Assembly: GCA_027297085.1 (NCBI GenBank)
Contig: JAPUIL010000509.1
Coordinates: forward strand, 1-9,923
Length of the DNA: 9,923 bases
Reading direction: 5' to 3'
Source: Verrucomicrobiota bacterium
GTDB taxonomy: Bacteria; Verrucomicrobiota; Verrucomicrobiia; Opitutales; UBA2995
Below the pieces are notes generated by a model. The model saw only the letters and a program-made list of their open reading frames with translations, was not told the origin of the DNA and did no database searches. This document shows, piece after piece, positions 1 through 8,002 of this stretch; within the stretch, counting starts at the first letter, position 1; each line of letters begins with the position of its first letter. The position numbers and the translations under genes are program-made.

Positions 1-237
1 AGCTTTAGGAATAAACCGCTCCGGCATTACCTTGCGCAGCGTGTCATCGTCGAAGTGATCGAACTTGAGCATGTCGTCGAAGCATTTCACTTCTTCGAGC
101 GGATTCCAGTCGGCTTTTTTGGCCCAATCAAGCCAGTATTCGCATCCCGTTTCGGGAGAGAAATGCCAGTTAATGATTTCCCGAACGCGGGCATCGCGCG
201 CTTCATTTGCGCCGTTAACGTCAGTTGTTGAACTCAT
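1..237 (-). CDS. N-terminal 79 residues of a cytoplasmic protein, possibly adenylate-forming ligase-like (3' end outside window)
   Basis: This reading frame starts with ATG at 237 and runs off the left edge, so only 79 residues are visible. There is no signal peptide or membrane segment, so a cytoplasmic protein is likely. The visible part is rich in charged and aromatic residues: after about 18 polar residues come INWHFSPETG (22-31), YWLDWAKKADWNPL (34-47), a CFDDM motif near 52-56 and RFIPKA at the end. From memory, this WHFSPETG / W-NPL / F-DD-LR / PKA pattern resembles the N-terminus of phenylacetate-CoA-ligase-like (acyl-adenylate-forming) proteins found in planctomycetes and actinobacteria; I cannot confirm this, because the ATP-binding motifs would lie outside the window. 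It begins only 3 bp after the symporter stop codon, so it is almost certainly the next gene of the same operon. No Shine-Dalgarno is seen, which suggests translational coupling. I am sure of the gene and unsure of its function. Confidence 0.72.
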   Translation of the reverse strand, partial: MSSTTDVNGANEARDARVREIINWHFSPETGCEYWLDWAKKADWNPLEEVKCFDDMLKFDHFDDDTLRKVMPERFIPKA

Positions 238-240
238 GAA

Positions 241-1752
241 TTATGAGATGGGGAAAAATTTCTTAAGCGTGTTTTCAGAAGGAGCCTTGGTCGCCAGGGA
301 AACGACTAGCAAAGTGATGGCACAGGTCGCGAACATGGCAACAACCGGCATCATACCACCAACCGTGTAAGCACCGTTAGAACCATAGCCTGAAGCTTTG
401 AAGAGGAGGAACCAGCAGATCGCGGTCGCAAGTACGCAGGCGTAGGCACCGATTTTCGTAGCGCGTTTCCAATAAATCGCGGCAAACACCAGAGGGAATA
501 GTGCGGCATAACCACTAAAGCACCAGATTCCGAGCGTGAATACCGAACGAGGCTCAGCCAAGGTGAATAGGAAAGTAACTATTACAATAAAAGTAATAAA
601 TCCGCGAGCCAACCATACCATAGTGGTGTCGGAAAACCGGTCCTTACCAAACGAATGCGCAACAATATCCCGCGTGAACATGGTTCCCACCGATACAAAT
701 TGTGAATCGAGCGAGGACATGATCGCAGCAAGTACACCTGCACCTACTAAACCCGCAATTACCGGAGTCGACAATTTGGCAATCATGATTCCCAACACTG
801 CATTGGGACTGGTTCCGGGAGGAATGATTGGAGTCTCGGTTCCAGGCATAAAAGCTCCGGTCGCCCAATAGCCAATCAAGATACATGGAATCCAGGTGAC
901 CATGATGCTGAGCGGATGAGCAATCAGCATGAACTTGAAGTTCTTCGATGACTTCGAAGTCAGAAAATTTTGGAATAGGTGAGGAAACATACCCACCGAA
1001 AGTGGTATAAACAAATAAGTGAAGAATTGAAGCTCGGTGATATTACCTACCCGAACAGCTTTGGCAGAATCAGCCATTTCCGAAGCAGCAGAAAAACCAC
1101 CAAGTTTGGCCGAGATAAGAACAAACGCCAATACACCCATGGCCATAAAGACCAGCGTCTGGAAGGTATTGGCCCAGGCAGCTGATCGCACGCCTCCCAT
1201 AAAAATGTAAGAAAGCACAACGGCGCAGATAACCAGAGACGTCAACCAGGGTGGTACGGCACCACCGGTGGAAGCAAACACTTCAGGAAAAGCTCCCCGG
1301 GTAACTCCACCTATCACAGAACCAGCTCCCATCAGACCAACTAAAAGGTAAGGAATGATGAGCCCAACCAATATGGGAAATAAAAGATAGCCCAATCCGC
1401 TACTTTCAAATCGATCCCGGAAGAGTTCGATTTGAGTCATGTAGCCATTGCGCTTACCCAGAGACCACAAGCGCAGTCCAATTAGAAAGAAAGTCGCAGA
1501 ATGAACGAGGGCAGATGAGGAAGCCATTTTCCCGAAAGTGGCCACACCTACATTAAACGCTTCACCAGTGCTGCCCACCATGGCAAAAGCAGTCATAGTC
1601 GTGCCGAAAACCGACATGAACAGGACAAAGGGACCAATCGAGCGGCTAGCCACAAAGAAATCGGCCGAACCCCCACGGAAGAAACGTTTGCTAACAACGC
1701 CAAGACCAATAAGAAGGACCAGATAAACACAGATTATTACTACCTGAGTCAT
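241..1752 (-). CDS. Sodium:solute symporter family (SSS) transporter
   Basis: This is a 503-residue inner-membrane protein, a typical length for the SSS family (PanF, PutP and SGLT relatives), which import small solutes with sodium. Hydrophobic segments are spread along the whole chain, starting with residues 3-20 and ending near 467-487. Family hallmarks are visible: the FVASRSIGP stretch after the first helix (33-41), MGGVRSAAWANTFQTLVFM (185-203), which fits the SSS signature around helices 5 and 6, and LAAIMSSLDSQ (341-351), whose paired serines correspond to the sodium-binding Ser-Ser of helix 8 in vSGLT. Its start overlaps the stop of the upstream DUF3311 gene by 4 bp (ATGA), with a GAGGAGG ribosome-binding site 10 nt upstream. 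The substrate cannot be told from sequence; neighbours suggest it handles the molecule taken up by the receptor at 5900-8002, or a product of it. Confidence in the family is high; in the substrate, none. Confidence 0.95.
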   Translation of the reverse strand: MTQVVIICVYLVLLIGLGVVSKRFFRGGSADFFVASRSIGPFVLFMSVFGTTMTAFAMVGSTGEAFNVGVATFGKMASSSALVHSATFFLIGLRLWSLGKRNGYMTQIELFRDRFESSGLGYLLFPILVGLIIPYLLVGLMGAGSVIGGVTRGAFPEVFASTGGAVPPWLTSLVICAVVLSYIFMGGVRSAAWANTFQTLVFMAMGVLAFVLISAKLGGFSAASEMADSAKAVRVGNITELQFFTYLFIPLSVGMFPHLFQNFLTSKSSKNFKFMLIAHPLSIMVTWIPCILIGYWATGAFMPGTETPIIPPGTSPNAVLGIMIAKLSTPVIAGLVGAGVLAAIMSSLDSQFVSVGTMFTRDIVAHSFGKDRFSDTTMVWLARGFITFIVIVTFLFTLAEPRSVFTLGIWCFSGYAALFPLVFAAIYWKRATKIGAYACVLATAICWFLLFKASGYGSNGAYTVGGMMPVVAMFATCAITLLVVSLATKAPSENTLKKFFPIS

Positions 1753-1991
1753 GAGTCCGCTGCCTCCTCACCAGAGTTTTCGGAAGCAGGTTCACTCTCC
1801 AGGCCATCCGGCCAGGCAAACTTTACTACCAGTAGCCATCCAAGGGTGGCGGCTACAACAAAGGCCATGTGGTAAGCCAAAGTGGCAGGGAGAAATCCCA
1901 TTACCAGGGTACCATCATTTTTAAGCCACGAGTCCTGATGCAAAAAGAAGAGCAGGACCAAGTAACCGAATATAAGTGTTTTCTTGGACAT
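1749..1991 (-). CDS. DUF3311-type small membrane protein, partner of the symporter
   Basis: This 80-residue protein has two predicted membrane helices, roughly residues 5-17 and 38-58, and an acidic tail (about 63-80, many Glu, Asp and Ser). The middle region HQDSWLKND followed by GFLPATLAYH, and the KFAWPDG motif after the second helix, match what I know of DUF3311 proteins, which are usually encoded directly before a sodium:solute symporter; the arrangement parallels YhdT with PanF. The role is thought to be that of an accessory subunit or stabiliser of the transporter, but it has not been well worked out. Its stop codon overlaps the symporter start (ATGA at 1749-1752), so the two are translationally coupled. 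It lies 37 bp after the 508-residue propeller gene. No clear Shine-Dalgarno precedes its ATG. Confidence 0.88.
   Translation of the reverse strand: MSKKTLIFGYLVLLFFLHQDSWLKNDGTLVMGFLPATLAYHMAFVVAATLGWLLVVKFAWPDGLESEPASENSGEEAADS
1763..1769 (-). promoter_or_regulatory. Ribosome-binding site of the symporter gene
   Basis: On the minus strand the sequence GAGGAGG ends 10 nt before the symporter ATG at 1752. It lies inside the last codons of the DUF3311 gene. Together with the ATGA overlap it fixes the symporter start and supports coupled translation of the two genes. It is the strongest Shine-Dalgarno of the leftward unit; the other starts there have none that is convincing. Confidence 0.7.
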
Positions 1992-2028
1992 GGAGTATCT
2001 GGGAGACGATTAGAGAAGGAGCCCCGCC

Positions 2029-3555
2029 CTATTTGCCAATGGCATAGAGGTGTGTCTGAGTGGTCACATACAGCGTGTCGTTTGCGACAATCGGGCTGCA
2101 ATAAATGGGTGTATAAAAATCTGCTAGGGCAATTTCCACTTTTTCACGACCGGCTTTTAAAACAACCAGCTCGCCATCTTCATTTCCGATGAAGACCTTA
2201 CCATCAGCAACCAAAGTCGATGACCAGATACGGCTGTTGGTTTCATGCACCCAGTATTCTTCACCCGTATTGGCATCAATGCAATGAATGTCGCCATCGT
2301 ATTCCGCCTGGTACATCAAGCCATCTACAATACTGGCTGTGGAGATAGAACGGCCAATGGTGGTGTTCGTCCAGAGGGCCTTTCCGGAGATGTCTCCGGT
2401 CTTCGAAAGATCAATACAGCTGATTCTTCCAACACCGTCTCCATGCTCGGGGTCCTGACCGATAACCACATAAGCCTTGTTGTCGTGTATGATCGTGGTA
2501 GCGATAATTTCACTGGGCCCTTCGTAGTTAGAATACTTGACCGGCTCGCCATCCTTCATTCGGTACTCGGGAGGATTGGCGTCGTAACGGAAAATTTCCT
2601 TCATTGCCGGGAATCCATCTTCGTGCATTACAGGATCAACTTCGTAACCATAGCACCATCCGTCTCCACCACCCCATACAACCATGGGTTTACCGTTTAC
2701 GATGTCGATGGCGGGAGTGCTCCAACTGGCGTGTAACACTCTTTCGGATACGCCGGAAACTTCTTCGCCCAACAGCTCGCCAGTATTTTTATCAAGAACA
2801 ATCAAAGCTGGTGAAAAAGGCGCCGGGATATTCTTATGTGACCAATCCACTCCATTTGATGTAGCAGCGTAGAGCTTATCTCCATAGATCAACGGCGAAC
2901 AACTGGAAACATTGTGCGGGAAAACCCCGAGGTCTTCACGAGCATCAACAACCCAGAGAATATCGGCATCCATAGCACCCACTTCAACGGGCGTTCCGGT
3001 TGTGGAAAAAAAGTTGGCTTCATCTTGAAATTCTCCGTCATTACCATTCGCTTGTCCTTCAACATCGAAACAAAGAACTTCGCCCCGATTCGTAACAATC
3101 CAGCCACGATCTCCCTCAATGGCAGGCGAAGAGCAGAGTCCGACAAATTCCCAGTCACTTACCTTTCCTGCACCAAGCTTGGGAATCAATAACTGCCAGA
3201 GAAATTTTCCAGTGGCTTCGTCAAAACACATTAATACGCCACGGTCTCCTTTTTGCCCATCATTGCGTGGAGACTCGTTGTTGGTTCCTACAAACACTTT
3301 GCCGCCGGAGACGACCGGTGTGCCGTAAGTTTGAGATCCCAACTTGGCAACCCATTTGACGCCCTTGGTGGTTTCCATGTTGATCTCCTCGCTTTTGGGC
3401 AAGTAATCACCGCTCTCCACCTCCGTTGGGATACCACTTGCTTCCGCGACCATATTACGATCGGAAGAACCACCCCAGGTCGGCCAGTCAGCAGCCTGAG
3501 CGGAAATCGCTAAAAGGAAGGAAGGTAGAACAAAAAGTTGTTTCTTAAATTTCAT
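2029..3555 (-). CDS. Secreted PQQ-binding-like beta-propeller protein (508 aa)
   Basis: The protein begins with a Sec signal peptide (Lys at 2, 4 and 5, hydrophobic core 7-18, likely cleavage after AQA at 21) and then ADWPTWGG, the W-x-x-W-x-G opening typical of planctomycetal and verrucomicrobial PQQ-like propellers. The rest is built of about 45-60-residue beta blades, seen from repeated 'D-x-x-TG-x-x-x-W' tryptophan-docking segments: FDEATGKFLW (111-120), LDKNTGELLG (254-263), and CIDANTGEEYW (425-435), each followed by 'SP-x-V-x-x-G-x-hydrophobic-Y/F' strands such as GTPVVSGGKVFVG (78-90). DVLW-like and GVFPHN (210-215), SNGVDWSH (233-240), GGGDGWCYGYE (295-305) and GQDPEHGDG (366-374) are conserved segments I recall from this secreted family. 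There is no heme c motif (CxxCH). It probably acts in the periplasm or at the cell surface. Whether it binds PQQ or is only a scaffold is not shown. It starts 12 bp after the 755-residue propeller gene. Confidence 0.9.
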   Translation of the reverse strand: MKFKKQLFVLPSFLLAISAQAADWPTWGGSSDRNMVAEASGIPTEVESGDYLPKSEEINMETTKGVKWVAKLGSQTYGTPVVSGGKVFVGTNNESPRNDGQKGDRGVLMCFDEATGKFLWQLLIPKLGAGKVSDWEFVGLCSSPAIEGDRGWIVTNRGEVLCFDVEGQANGNDGEFQDEANFFSTTGTPVEVGAMDADILWVVDAREDLGVFPHNVSSCSPLIYGDKLYAATSNGVDWSHKNIPAPFSPALIVLDKNTGELLGEEVSGVSERVLHASWSTPAIDIVNGKPMVVWGGGDGWCYGYEVDPVMHEDGFPAMKEIFRYDANPPEYRMKDGEPVKYSNYEGPSEIIATTIIHDNKAYVVIGQDPEHGDGVGRISCIDLSKTGDISGKALWTNTTIGRSISTASIVDGLMYQAEYDGDIHCIDANTGEEYWVHETNSRIWSSTLVADGKVFIGNEDGELVVLKAGREKVEIALADFYTPIYCSPIVANDTLYVTTQTHLYAIGK

Positions 3556-3567
3556 GGCTACGGTTTC

Positions 3568-5835
3568 TTAGTTATTGGAAGAAATGGATATGTTATCGAT
3601 GAACACGCGTTTCATGCTTTGTGGTGAAAATGCGAATACACCAGGCGCGCCTCGGACATGCACTTTTTTCTGTTTAGATTCGATGGTCCAGGCGTCGGGT
3701 TCGCCGGTTCCTTTGGCCCAGGCTTTTGCACGGACAACTCCGCTGCCATCAGGATTCGTATCGACGCGAGTTTTCAAATGATACCAGGTATTTGGTTTTA
3801 CCGGAAATGGAACCGACTCTTTAACACGCTCGTGATTACTGGAAACTTCCAGCAAGCGCTGGTTTCCGGAAAGGGTTATCAGGTAACGTTGGTTAACAAC
3901 TCCGACTGTAGATAGGACTCGGCGTGTCCCATCGGTCATCACATCGGCCTCGATGGTGTAGCTTTTCATGTTGGATTTGCCGATGAAGTTCATCGTTCTC
4001 TGCCAAAGCAGATTTTCGAGGCGATTGGTGATAATCTTGCCGCCATCTTTTTCCATGATGTGCCATTTCGGGCCGGCTCCCAACCAGGTGCCAGGCGGAG
4101 GTGAAACATCAACACCGTCCCTGTCTTTCAGAATAAGGGGGGTCGACTCGAAGTCTTCATTATAACCCACACCAGCTACAACCCGTCCACGACTGACACT
4201 GGTCATGCCATTCACGGTCGCCTGGATATTGCCGGTGGTTAATTTGCCCTGGCCTTTTCGTGTTAGCTTGTTTCCTGACAGCGTCGCATCCACCTCGGAA
4301 GGTCTTGGCGCGTTGGGGGCATTCCACTTGGCAAAAGTAGCATCGGAGGTAAGGTCGCGAACCCGGCGGCCCGCTGCATCCAGTCCATAAACTTTAAAGG
4401 TCTGTGAGTCATTGGCTCCCACGGCGAATTCGGCTGGCACCAATTGGATTTGAGCAATGGAGCCTGGCTTACCTTGTGAGGCAGCTTCCGGGTAGTTGAC
4501 CTTCTTCAGTTTTTTGTCTCCGAAACAGTGGAGGCCTTGTTTGGTGAAAACATACACCCGGTTATTATAGAAGGCTGGCGCACCCAGGCAGTTGGCTCCC
4601 ATTTCGTTGGAGCTAATGATTTCGGCCGCGGCACCACGATCTTTAAGAATGTGGGTAACACCATCCAACATTGGGACGTAAAGTTTTCCATCTGCGTAGC
4701 CAGGAGAAGCGTGGAGCTGGTCGGGAGCCATTTTCTCGGACCAGACGGTTTTGCCGGTCTCGATATCCACAGCGAGTAAGCTGCCGGTGGCAATGGTGGT
4801 GTAGACACGCTTTCCAACCAGAGTTGGTGAGCTCGTGAAAGCCACGTGCTCGCCGTTGCGCCATACCTCAGATTCAGCACCCAAAACAAGGGGCAACTCT
4901 TCCGGATATTCAGTCGGTATTTTCAGGCGGACGAGCCGGCCTTTTGCGGTAGTATCGACATTCTCCTTACCATGCACAGCGATCAATCCATCGTCTCCGA
5001 CAAGAACGACACTGGAATTGACTCCACCGGTAGCAAGCTGGAAACGCCAAACGGCTTCACCTGTCCGGGCATTTACACAAACAATGTTTCCACAACCCGT
5101 TCCGGCGTAAAAAACGCGTTGATCCCCCAAGTCGGCGAAAACAGGGGTGGAGAAAGAACTATCTAACGGGCCAACGCCTGGGGTACTGAACCAAACGAGT
5201 TCACCCGTATGTTTATCAAATCCGTAAAAACGATTCCGTGCTGGCCCATTGGTAGACCAGTTTGCCGTGATGCAATGAATGACTACGATATCTCCATCCA
5301 CTGCCGGAGCACCTGTGCGGCCATTGGGGAAAGTCAGACGCCCATATTCCTCCATCATGGATACTTCCCAGAGCAACTTGCCATCCCGGGAAAATGCCAT
5401 GACCAGTCCGTTAGTGGCTTCCACATAAACGTTGCCCGTTTCTGCATCGATGACAGGAGCACCAATCGCGTATCTATTGTAGACGATATCGCTAATGTAG
5501 TCGGCAAAGGTATGCTCCCAGATCTTCTTGCCGGTTTCGGCGTCCAGACAAAGAAGCGTTTCCTCAACATCTTCCGTCTCGCCGTAAAAGCCGAAAGCAT
5601 AAAGGCGTCCGTCAGCCGCAACCGGCGTGCCACCACCTCTGACAGGATAAGTCCAACGGTGTTCTTTACCTTCCAAATCCAGGGAATCGGGGAGAGATAC
5701 TTTCGCCGGGGACTTTCCATTCTGGTCGGCACCGCGCCAATTTAGCCAGCCAGTTACGGCTGATAGTTCACCTGCAAAGAATATAGATGCAGTTAGTAGA
5801 ATGAGAAAACGAATAGAACGCATAACCATTTTCAT
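3568..5835 (-). CDS. Secreted multidomain PQQ-like beta-propeller with Ig-like and jelly-roll C-terminal regions (755 aa)
   Basis: A signal peptide occupies about residues 1-26 (Arg at 6 and 9, hydrophobic 10-21). Mature sequence opens with GWLNWRGADQNG (29-40), the WRG start of PQQ-like propellers. Residues about 30-440 form the propeller, with tryptophan-docking segments CLDAETGKKIW (96-106), FSRDGKLLW (148-156), GFDKHTGELVW (205-215), CVNARTGEAVW (253-263) and AVDIETGKTVW (355-365). Residues about 455-555 look like a bacterial Ig-like (Big_2 type) domain: IQLVPAEFAVGAND, a QTFKVYGLDAAGR strand pair, and a later GNIQATVNG. Residues about 560-755 look like a concanavalin-type jelly roll (LamG or DUF1080-like): DFES at 561, SYTIEADVM (625-633), NTWYHLKTRVD (682-692) and a closing VFIDNISIS (744-752). 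Such C-termini usually bind carbohydrate or a surface ligand. Three ATGs fall in the first five codons and no Shine-Dalgarno chooses between them, so the start could be 5835, 5829 or 5823. It lies 64 bp after the receptor gene. Confidence 0.9.
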   Translation of the reverse strand: MKMVMRSIRFLILLTASIFFAGELSAVTGWLNWRGADQNGKSPAKVSLPDSLDLEGKEHRWTYPVRGGGTPVAADGRLYAFGFYGETEDVEETLLCLDAETGKKIWEHTFADYISDIVYNRYAIGAPVIDAETGNVYVEATNGLVMAFSRDGKLLWEVSMMEEYGRLTFPNGRTGAPAVDGDIVVIHCITANWSTNGPARNRFYGFDKHTGELVWFSTPGVGPLDSSFSTPVFADLGDQRVFYAGTGCGNIVCVNARTGEAVWRFQLATGGVNSSVVLVGDDGLIAVHGKENVDTTAKGRLVRLKIPTEYPEELPLVLGAESEVWRNGEHVAFTSSPTLVGKRVYTTIATGSLLAVDIETGKTVWSEKMAPDQLHASPGYADGKLYVPMLDGVTHILKDRGAAAEIISSNEMGANCLGAPAFYNNRVYVFTKQGLHCFGDKKLKKVNYPEAASQGKPGSIAQIQLVPAEFAVGANDSQTFKVYGLDAAGRRVRDLTSDATFAKWNAPNAPRPSEVDATLSGNKLTRKGQGKLTTGNIQATVNGMTSVSRGRVVAGVGYNEDFESTPLILKDRDGVDVSPPPGTWLGAGPKWHIMEKDGGKIITNRLENLLWQRTMNFIGKSNMKSYTIEADVMTDGTRRVLSTVGVVNQRYLITLSGNQRLLEVSSNHERVKESVPFPVKPNTWYHLKTRVDTNPDGSGVVRAKAWAKGTGEPDAWTIESKQKKVHVRGAPGVFAFSPQSMKRVFIDNISISSNN

Positions 5836-5899
5836 AACTCGGGGACGGATAATGAGGTTACAGGAAAACAGAATGGTCCAAACACCTCAATTAGAGGAA

Positions 5900-8002
5900 T
5901 TAATAGATGAGGTCGAGGCGCAAGCCAAATCTCTGGGGTGCACCGGGACTTCCAGCCTGTATTTCGGGGTTTATAAATTGATAGAAAGTTTCTTTGGATA
6001 GGTTGCGACCGTATACAGAAATCGCGAAACTGTCCTGTCGAAATCCAACCTGAGCATCCCAGGTGCCGAAGGCGGACTGGGCAAAATTATTTTGATTGAG
6101 CTCGTCGTAGTAGGTTTTGCCAAAAGCAGTATAGGAAGCACTGCCGAAAAATCCATTTTCCAGCTCACAGCGGACGCCGGTTCTAACCGTATATTTCGGG
6201 ATAAAGGGTACCCGTTTTCCCGAAACATCCACCCCCATCGAATCGAGGTGCTTATCAAACTTGGCATTGGAATATCCTGCCTGAAAATCGAAGAAAAGGC
6301 GGTCAATCGGGTTCAACACCAACTTTCCTTCGAATCCATTAGCCGAGACTTCCTCGGCATTAACCACCACAAAATCGGTGGAAAACGGCACGGTCCGCTC
6401 ATACTGGTAATCATCGGACTCATTAAAAAAGGCCACCAGAGACCCACTGATCAACTCATCGCGAGCGGTAAAATTGATGCCAATCTCGTGAGATAGGAGT
6501 TTCTCTGAATCAAAGCTGATAAATTGCGGATTGGAGGTGAATCCGCTGTAACCCTCAGGTTTGTGAGCCAGGGAGGATCGAATAATGAAATTCACGGTAT
6601 CACTGGCTGCTACAGTAAGGCCCACGGTTCCGGCAACTTGCGACTGGCTCTGTGATTCATCCACTGCAGGTTCAGGCGGACCTGGAAAATTGAAATTGTT
6701 CGAAGAATCCTTGGTGCGCCGGATGGAGGACTTGTTTTGATCTATGCGCACGCCGAAATTCAAAACCGCTTTATCTGAAAGTGTGGTGTTAGCGTTCGCA
6801 TAAGCTGCAATGTTTTGTTGGTCGATATCAAACTGGGTCCGTTCCGTCTGAATAAAATTAGGAGGCACAAATTCATTGGGCGGAACCAGAAACTCACGGG
6901 TTGCGTCACCGTCTACTTTGGAGTCGAAGTAAAACAAACCAGCCGTCCATTGGGTGGAGGATTGATCGGGTTGAGATACAAAACGAATCTCCTGGGTCAG
7001 CAGTTCCTCTTGTTGAACGACTCGAGAAAACCCGAAATCCAGAGGGCTGAAATCCAAATCCGTGAGCGAAGGATTCAAATCCCAATCCTGGTATGAAGTG
7101 GTGGAGATTATCTGCCCCTGATCCAATTGCTTTTTCAGCTGAAAGTTGAGTTGAAAACGGTCCAGTTCGGTCACTCCTGCGATATTCGAGGACACTTCAT
7201 AGGGGTCAGGACTAAAAAGGGAACTCAGTCGAGTAGCTCCGTCGTCGACCGTTTCGGCAAAAACACCAAACCGCAATTGAAGGCCCTCGTTGGGGTTCAC
7301 ATAGAAATTCACCCGGCCATTCAGAGACTCACGGTCGTCTTCGGTGCGATTGAGAAAGGTGTTGTCGATATAACCTTCCCGGGAGGAAAGCCCAAAACTG
7401 GCGCTGTAGCTGGCCGTGTCACTCATGGGACCATCAATCAGTACCTTGGCCACTTTGGAATCGTAGGAACCATATTCCAGCTGCAGTGCCCGGCGTGCCT
7501 CTTCTCCCGGAAGCCGAGTGTGAATATCGATTATCCCGGCAGAGGCATTGCGACCATAGAGGGTAGATTGTGGACCTGAAAGGATGGCTACACTGGCTAT
7601 ATTTAATAATTCACCAGGATACGACGCCACAGATCCCGCCGGCACATCATCTATATATAGAGCGACCGACGGAGGACTGAAAAAGAGAGAATTTGCGCTG
7701 CCTCGCATAGAGAGCACATCTCCGAATCCCCGGGTGTCACTATGACTGGTAAACAGGTTGGGTGCCAGGCCCGACAGATCCTGCAACCGGCTTGACCCAT
7801 AAATGTTCAGCAGATTTTCATTTAATTCCGACTGCGAAAGCTCTACTTGGAGATCGTTGAATTGGTACTCGGATTGAATTTCCAAAGTGTCCAATTCTAC
7901 AGTATCCATACGGTCTGAGAGGGTTTGAGCGAGGAGTCCGCTGGAAGCCATGGACAGCGTTAATAACAGGGAGAAGGGGAGGTGTTTAGGTAACGTATCC
8001 AT
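5900..8002 (-). CDS. TonB-dependent outer-membrane receptor
   Basis: With the start at 8002 the protein has 700 residues, a usual length for a substrate-specific receptor without an N-terminal signalling domain. The frame stays open to an ATG at 8044, but that would put 14 polar residues before the signal peptide; starting at 8002 leaves a clean one (hydrophobic 8-25, cleavage after LLA at 25). A possible TonB box lies in the TVELDTLEI stretch (34-42). The plug (about 45-165) shows LSMRGSAN (97-104), VALYIDDVPAG (113-123), VAILSGPQSTLYGRNASAG (138-156) and IIDIHTR (157-163), all diagnostic. The remainder is a beta-barrel with alternating aromatic strands, ending in FGLRLDLIY with the terminal aromatic residue expected of outer-membrane proteins. 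It takes up ligand using energy passed on by TonB-ExbBD, which are not in the window. No SusD partner is present, which argues against a SusC-type polysaccharide importer. Ligand unknown. It is the first gene of the leftward unit. Confidence 0.95.
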   Translation of the reverse strand: MDTLPKHLPFSLLLTLSMASSGLLAQTLSDRMDTVELDTLEIQSEYQFNDLQVELSQSELNENLLNIYGSSRLQDLSGLAPNLFTSHSDTRGFGDVLSMRGSANSLFFSPPSVALYIDDVPAGSVASYPGELLNIASVAILSGPQSTLYGRNASAGIIDIHTRLPGEEARRALQLEYGSYDSKVAKVLIDGPMSDTASYSASFGLSSREGYIDNTFLNRTEDDRESLNGRVNFYVNPNEGLQLRFGVFAETVDDGATRLSSLFSPDPYEVSSNIAGVTELDRFQLNFQLKKQLDQGQIISTTSYQDWDLNPSLTDLDFSPLDFGFSRVVQQEELLTQEIRFVSQPDQSSTQWTAGLFYFDSKVDGDATREFLVPPNEFVPPNFIQTERTQFDIDQQNIAAYANANTTLSDKAVLNFGVRIDQNKSSIRRTKDSSNNFNFPGPPEPAVDESQSQSQVAGTVGLTVAASDTVNFIIRSSLAHKPEGYSGFTSNPQFISFDSEKLLSHEIGINFTARDELISGSLVAFFNESDDYQYERTVPFSTDFVVVNAEEVSANGFEGKLVLNPIDRLFFDFQAGYSNAKFDKHLDSMGVDVSGKRVPFIPKYTVRTGVRCELENGFFGSASYTAFGKTYYDELNQNNFAQSAFGTWDAQVGFRQDSFAISVYGRNLSKETFYQFINPEIQAGSPGAPQRFGLRLDLIY

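Larger units (their letters stand above)
1..8002 (-). other. Probable six-gene operon: receptor, two propellers, DUF3311, symporter, ligase-like gene
   Basis: All six genes read leftward with gaps of 64, 12 and 37 bp, then a 4-bp overlap and a gap of 3 bp. No inverted repeat followed by a T-run is seen in the gaps, the 64-bp gap at 5836-5899 included (it holds only a 4-bp stem, CCTC/GAGG at 5885-5897). One transcript starting in 8003-8106 is the simplest reading. The products would sit in the outer membrane, periplasm, inner membrane and cytoplasm in that order. Confidence 0.7.

Noticed and set aside
2245..2736. 163-codon open frame on the plus strand
   Set aside because: It lies entirely opposite the 508-residue propeller gene, has no recognisable domain or own ribosome-binding site, and is explained as a shadow of that gene.
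2029..3555. 508-residue propeller as BamB, the outer-membrane assembly factor
   Set aside because: Automatic pipelines often give this name, but it is no lipoprotein (no lipobox), is longer than BamB, and sits in an uptake-type operon rather than next to housekeeping genes such as der.
5209..5745. 178-codon open frame on the plus strand
   Set aside because: It is antisense to the well supported 755-residue propeller; the propeller frame has a signal peptide and regular blade repeats, this one has none.
5885..5897. Small inverted repeat CCTC-AATTA-GAGG just after the receptor stop codon, possible terminator
   Set aside because: Only 4-bp stems and no T-run on the minus strand; too weak for an intrinsic terminator.
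5801..6001. 66-codon plus-strand frame spanning the gap between receptor and 755-residue propeller
   Set aside because: It overlaps both neighbouring genes on the opposite strand, has low-quality sequence with no domain, and the gap is a normal operon spacer.
7127..7579. 150-codon open frame on the plus strand
   Set aside because: It is opposite the barrel and plug codons of the TonB-dependent receptor, whose frame is certain; no independent evidence.
5900..8002. Receptor as a SusC-type polysaccharide importer
   Set aside because: It is much shorter than SusC proteins (about 1000 residues), has no carboxypeptidase-like N-terminal domain, and no SusD gene follows it.
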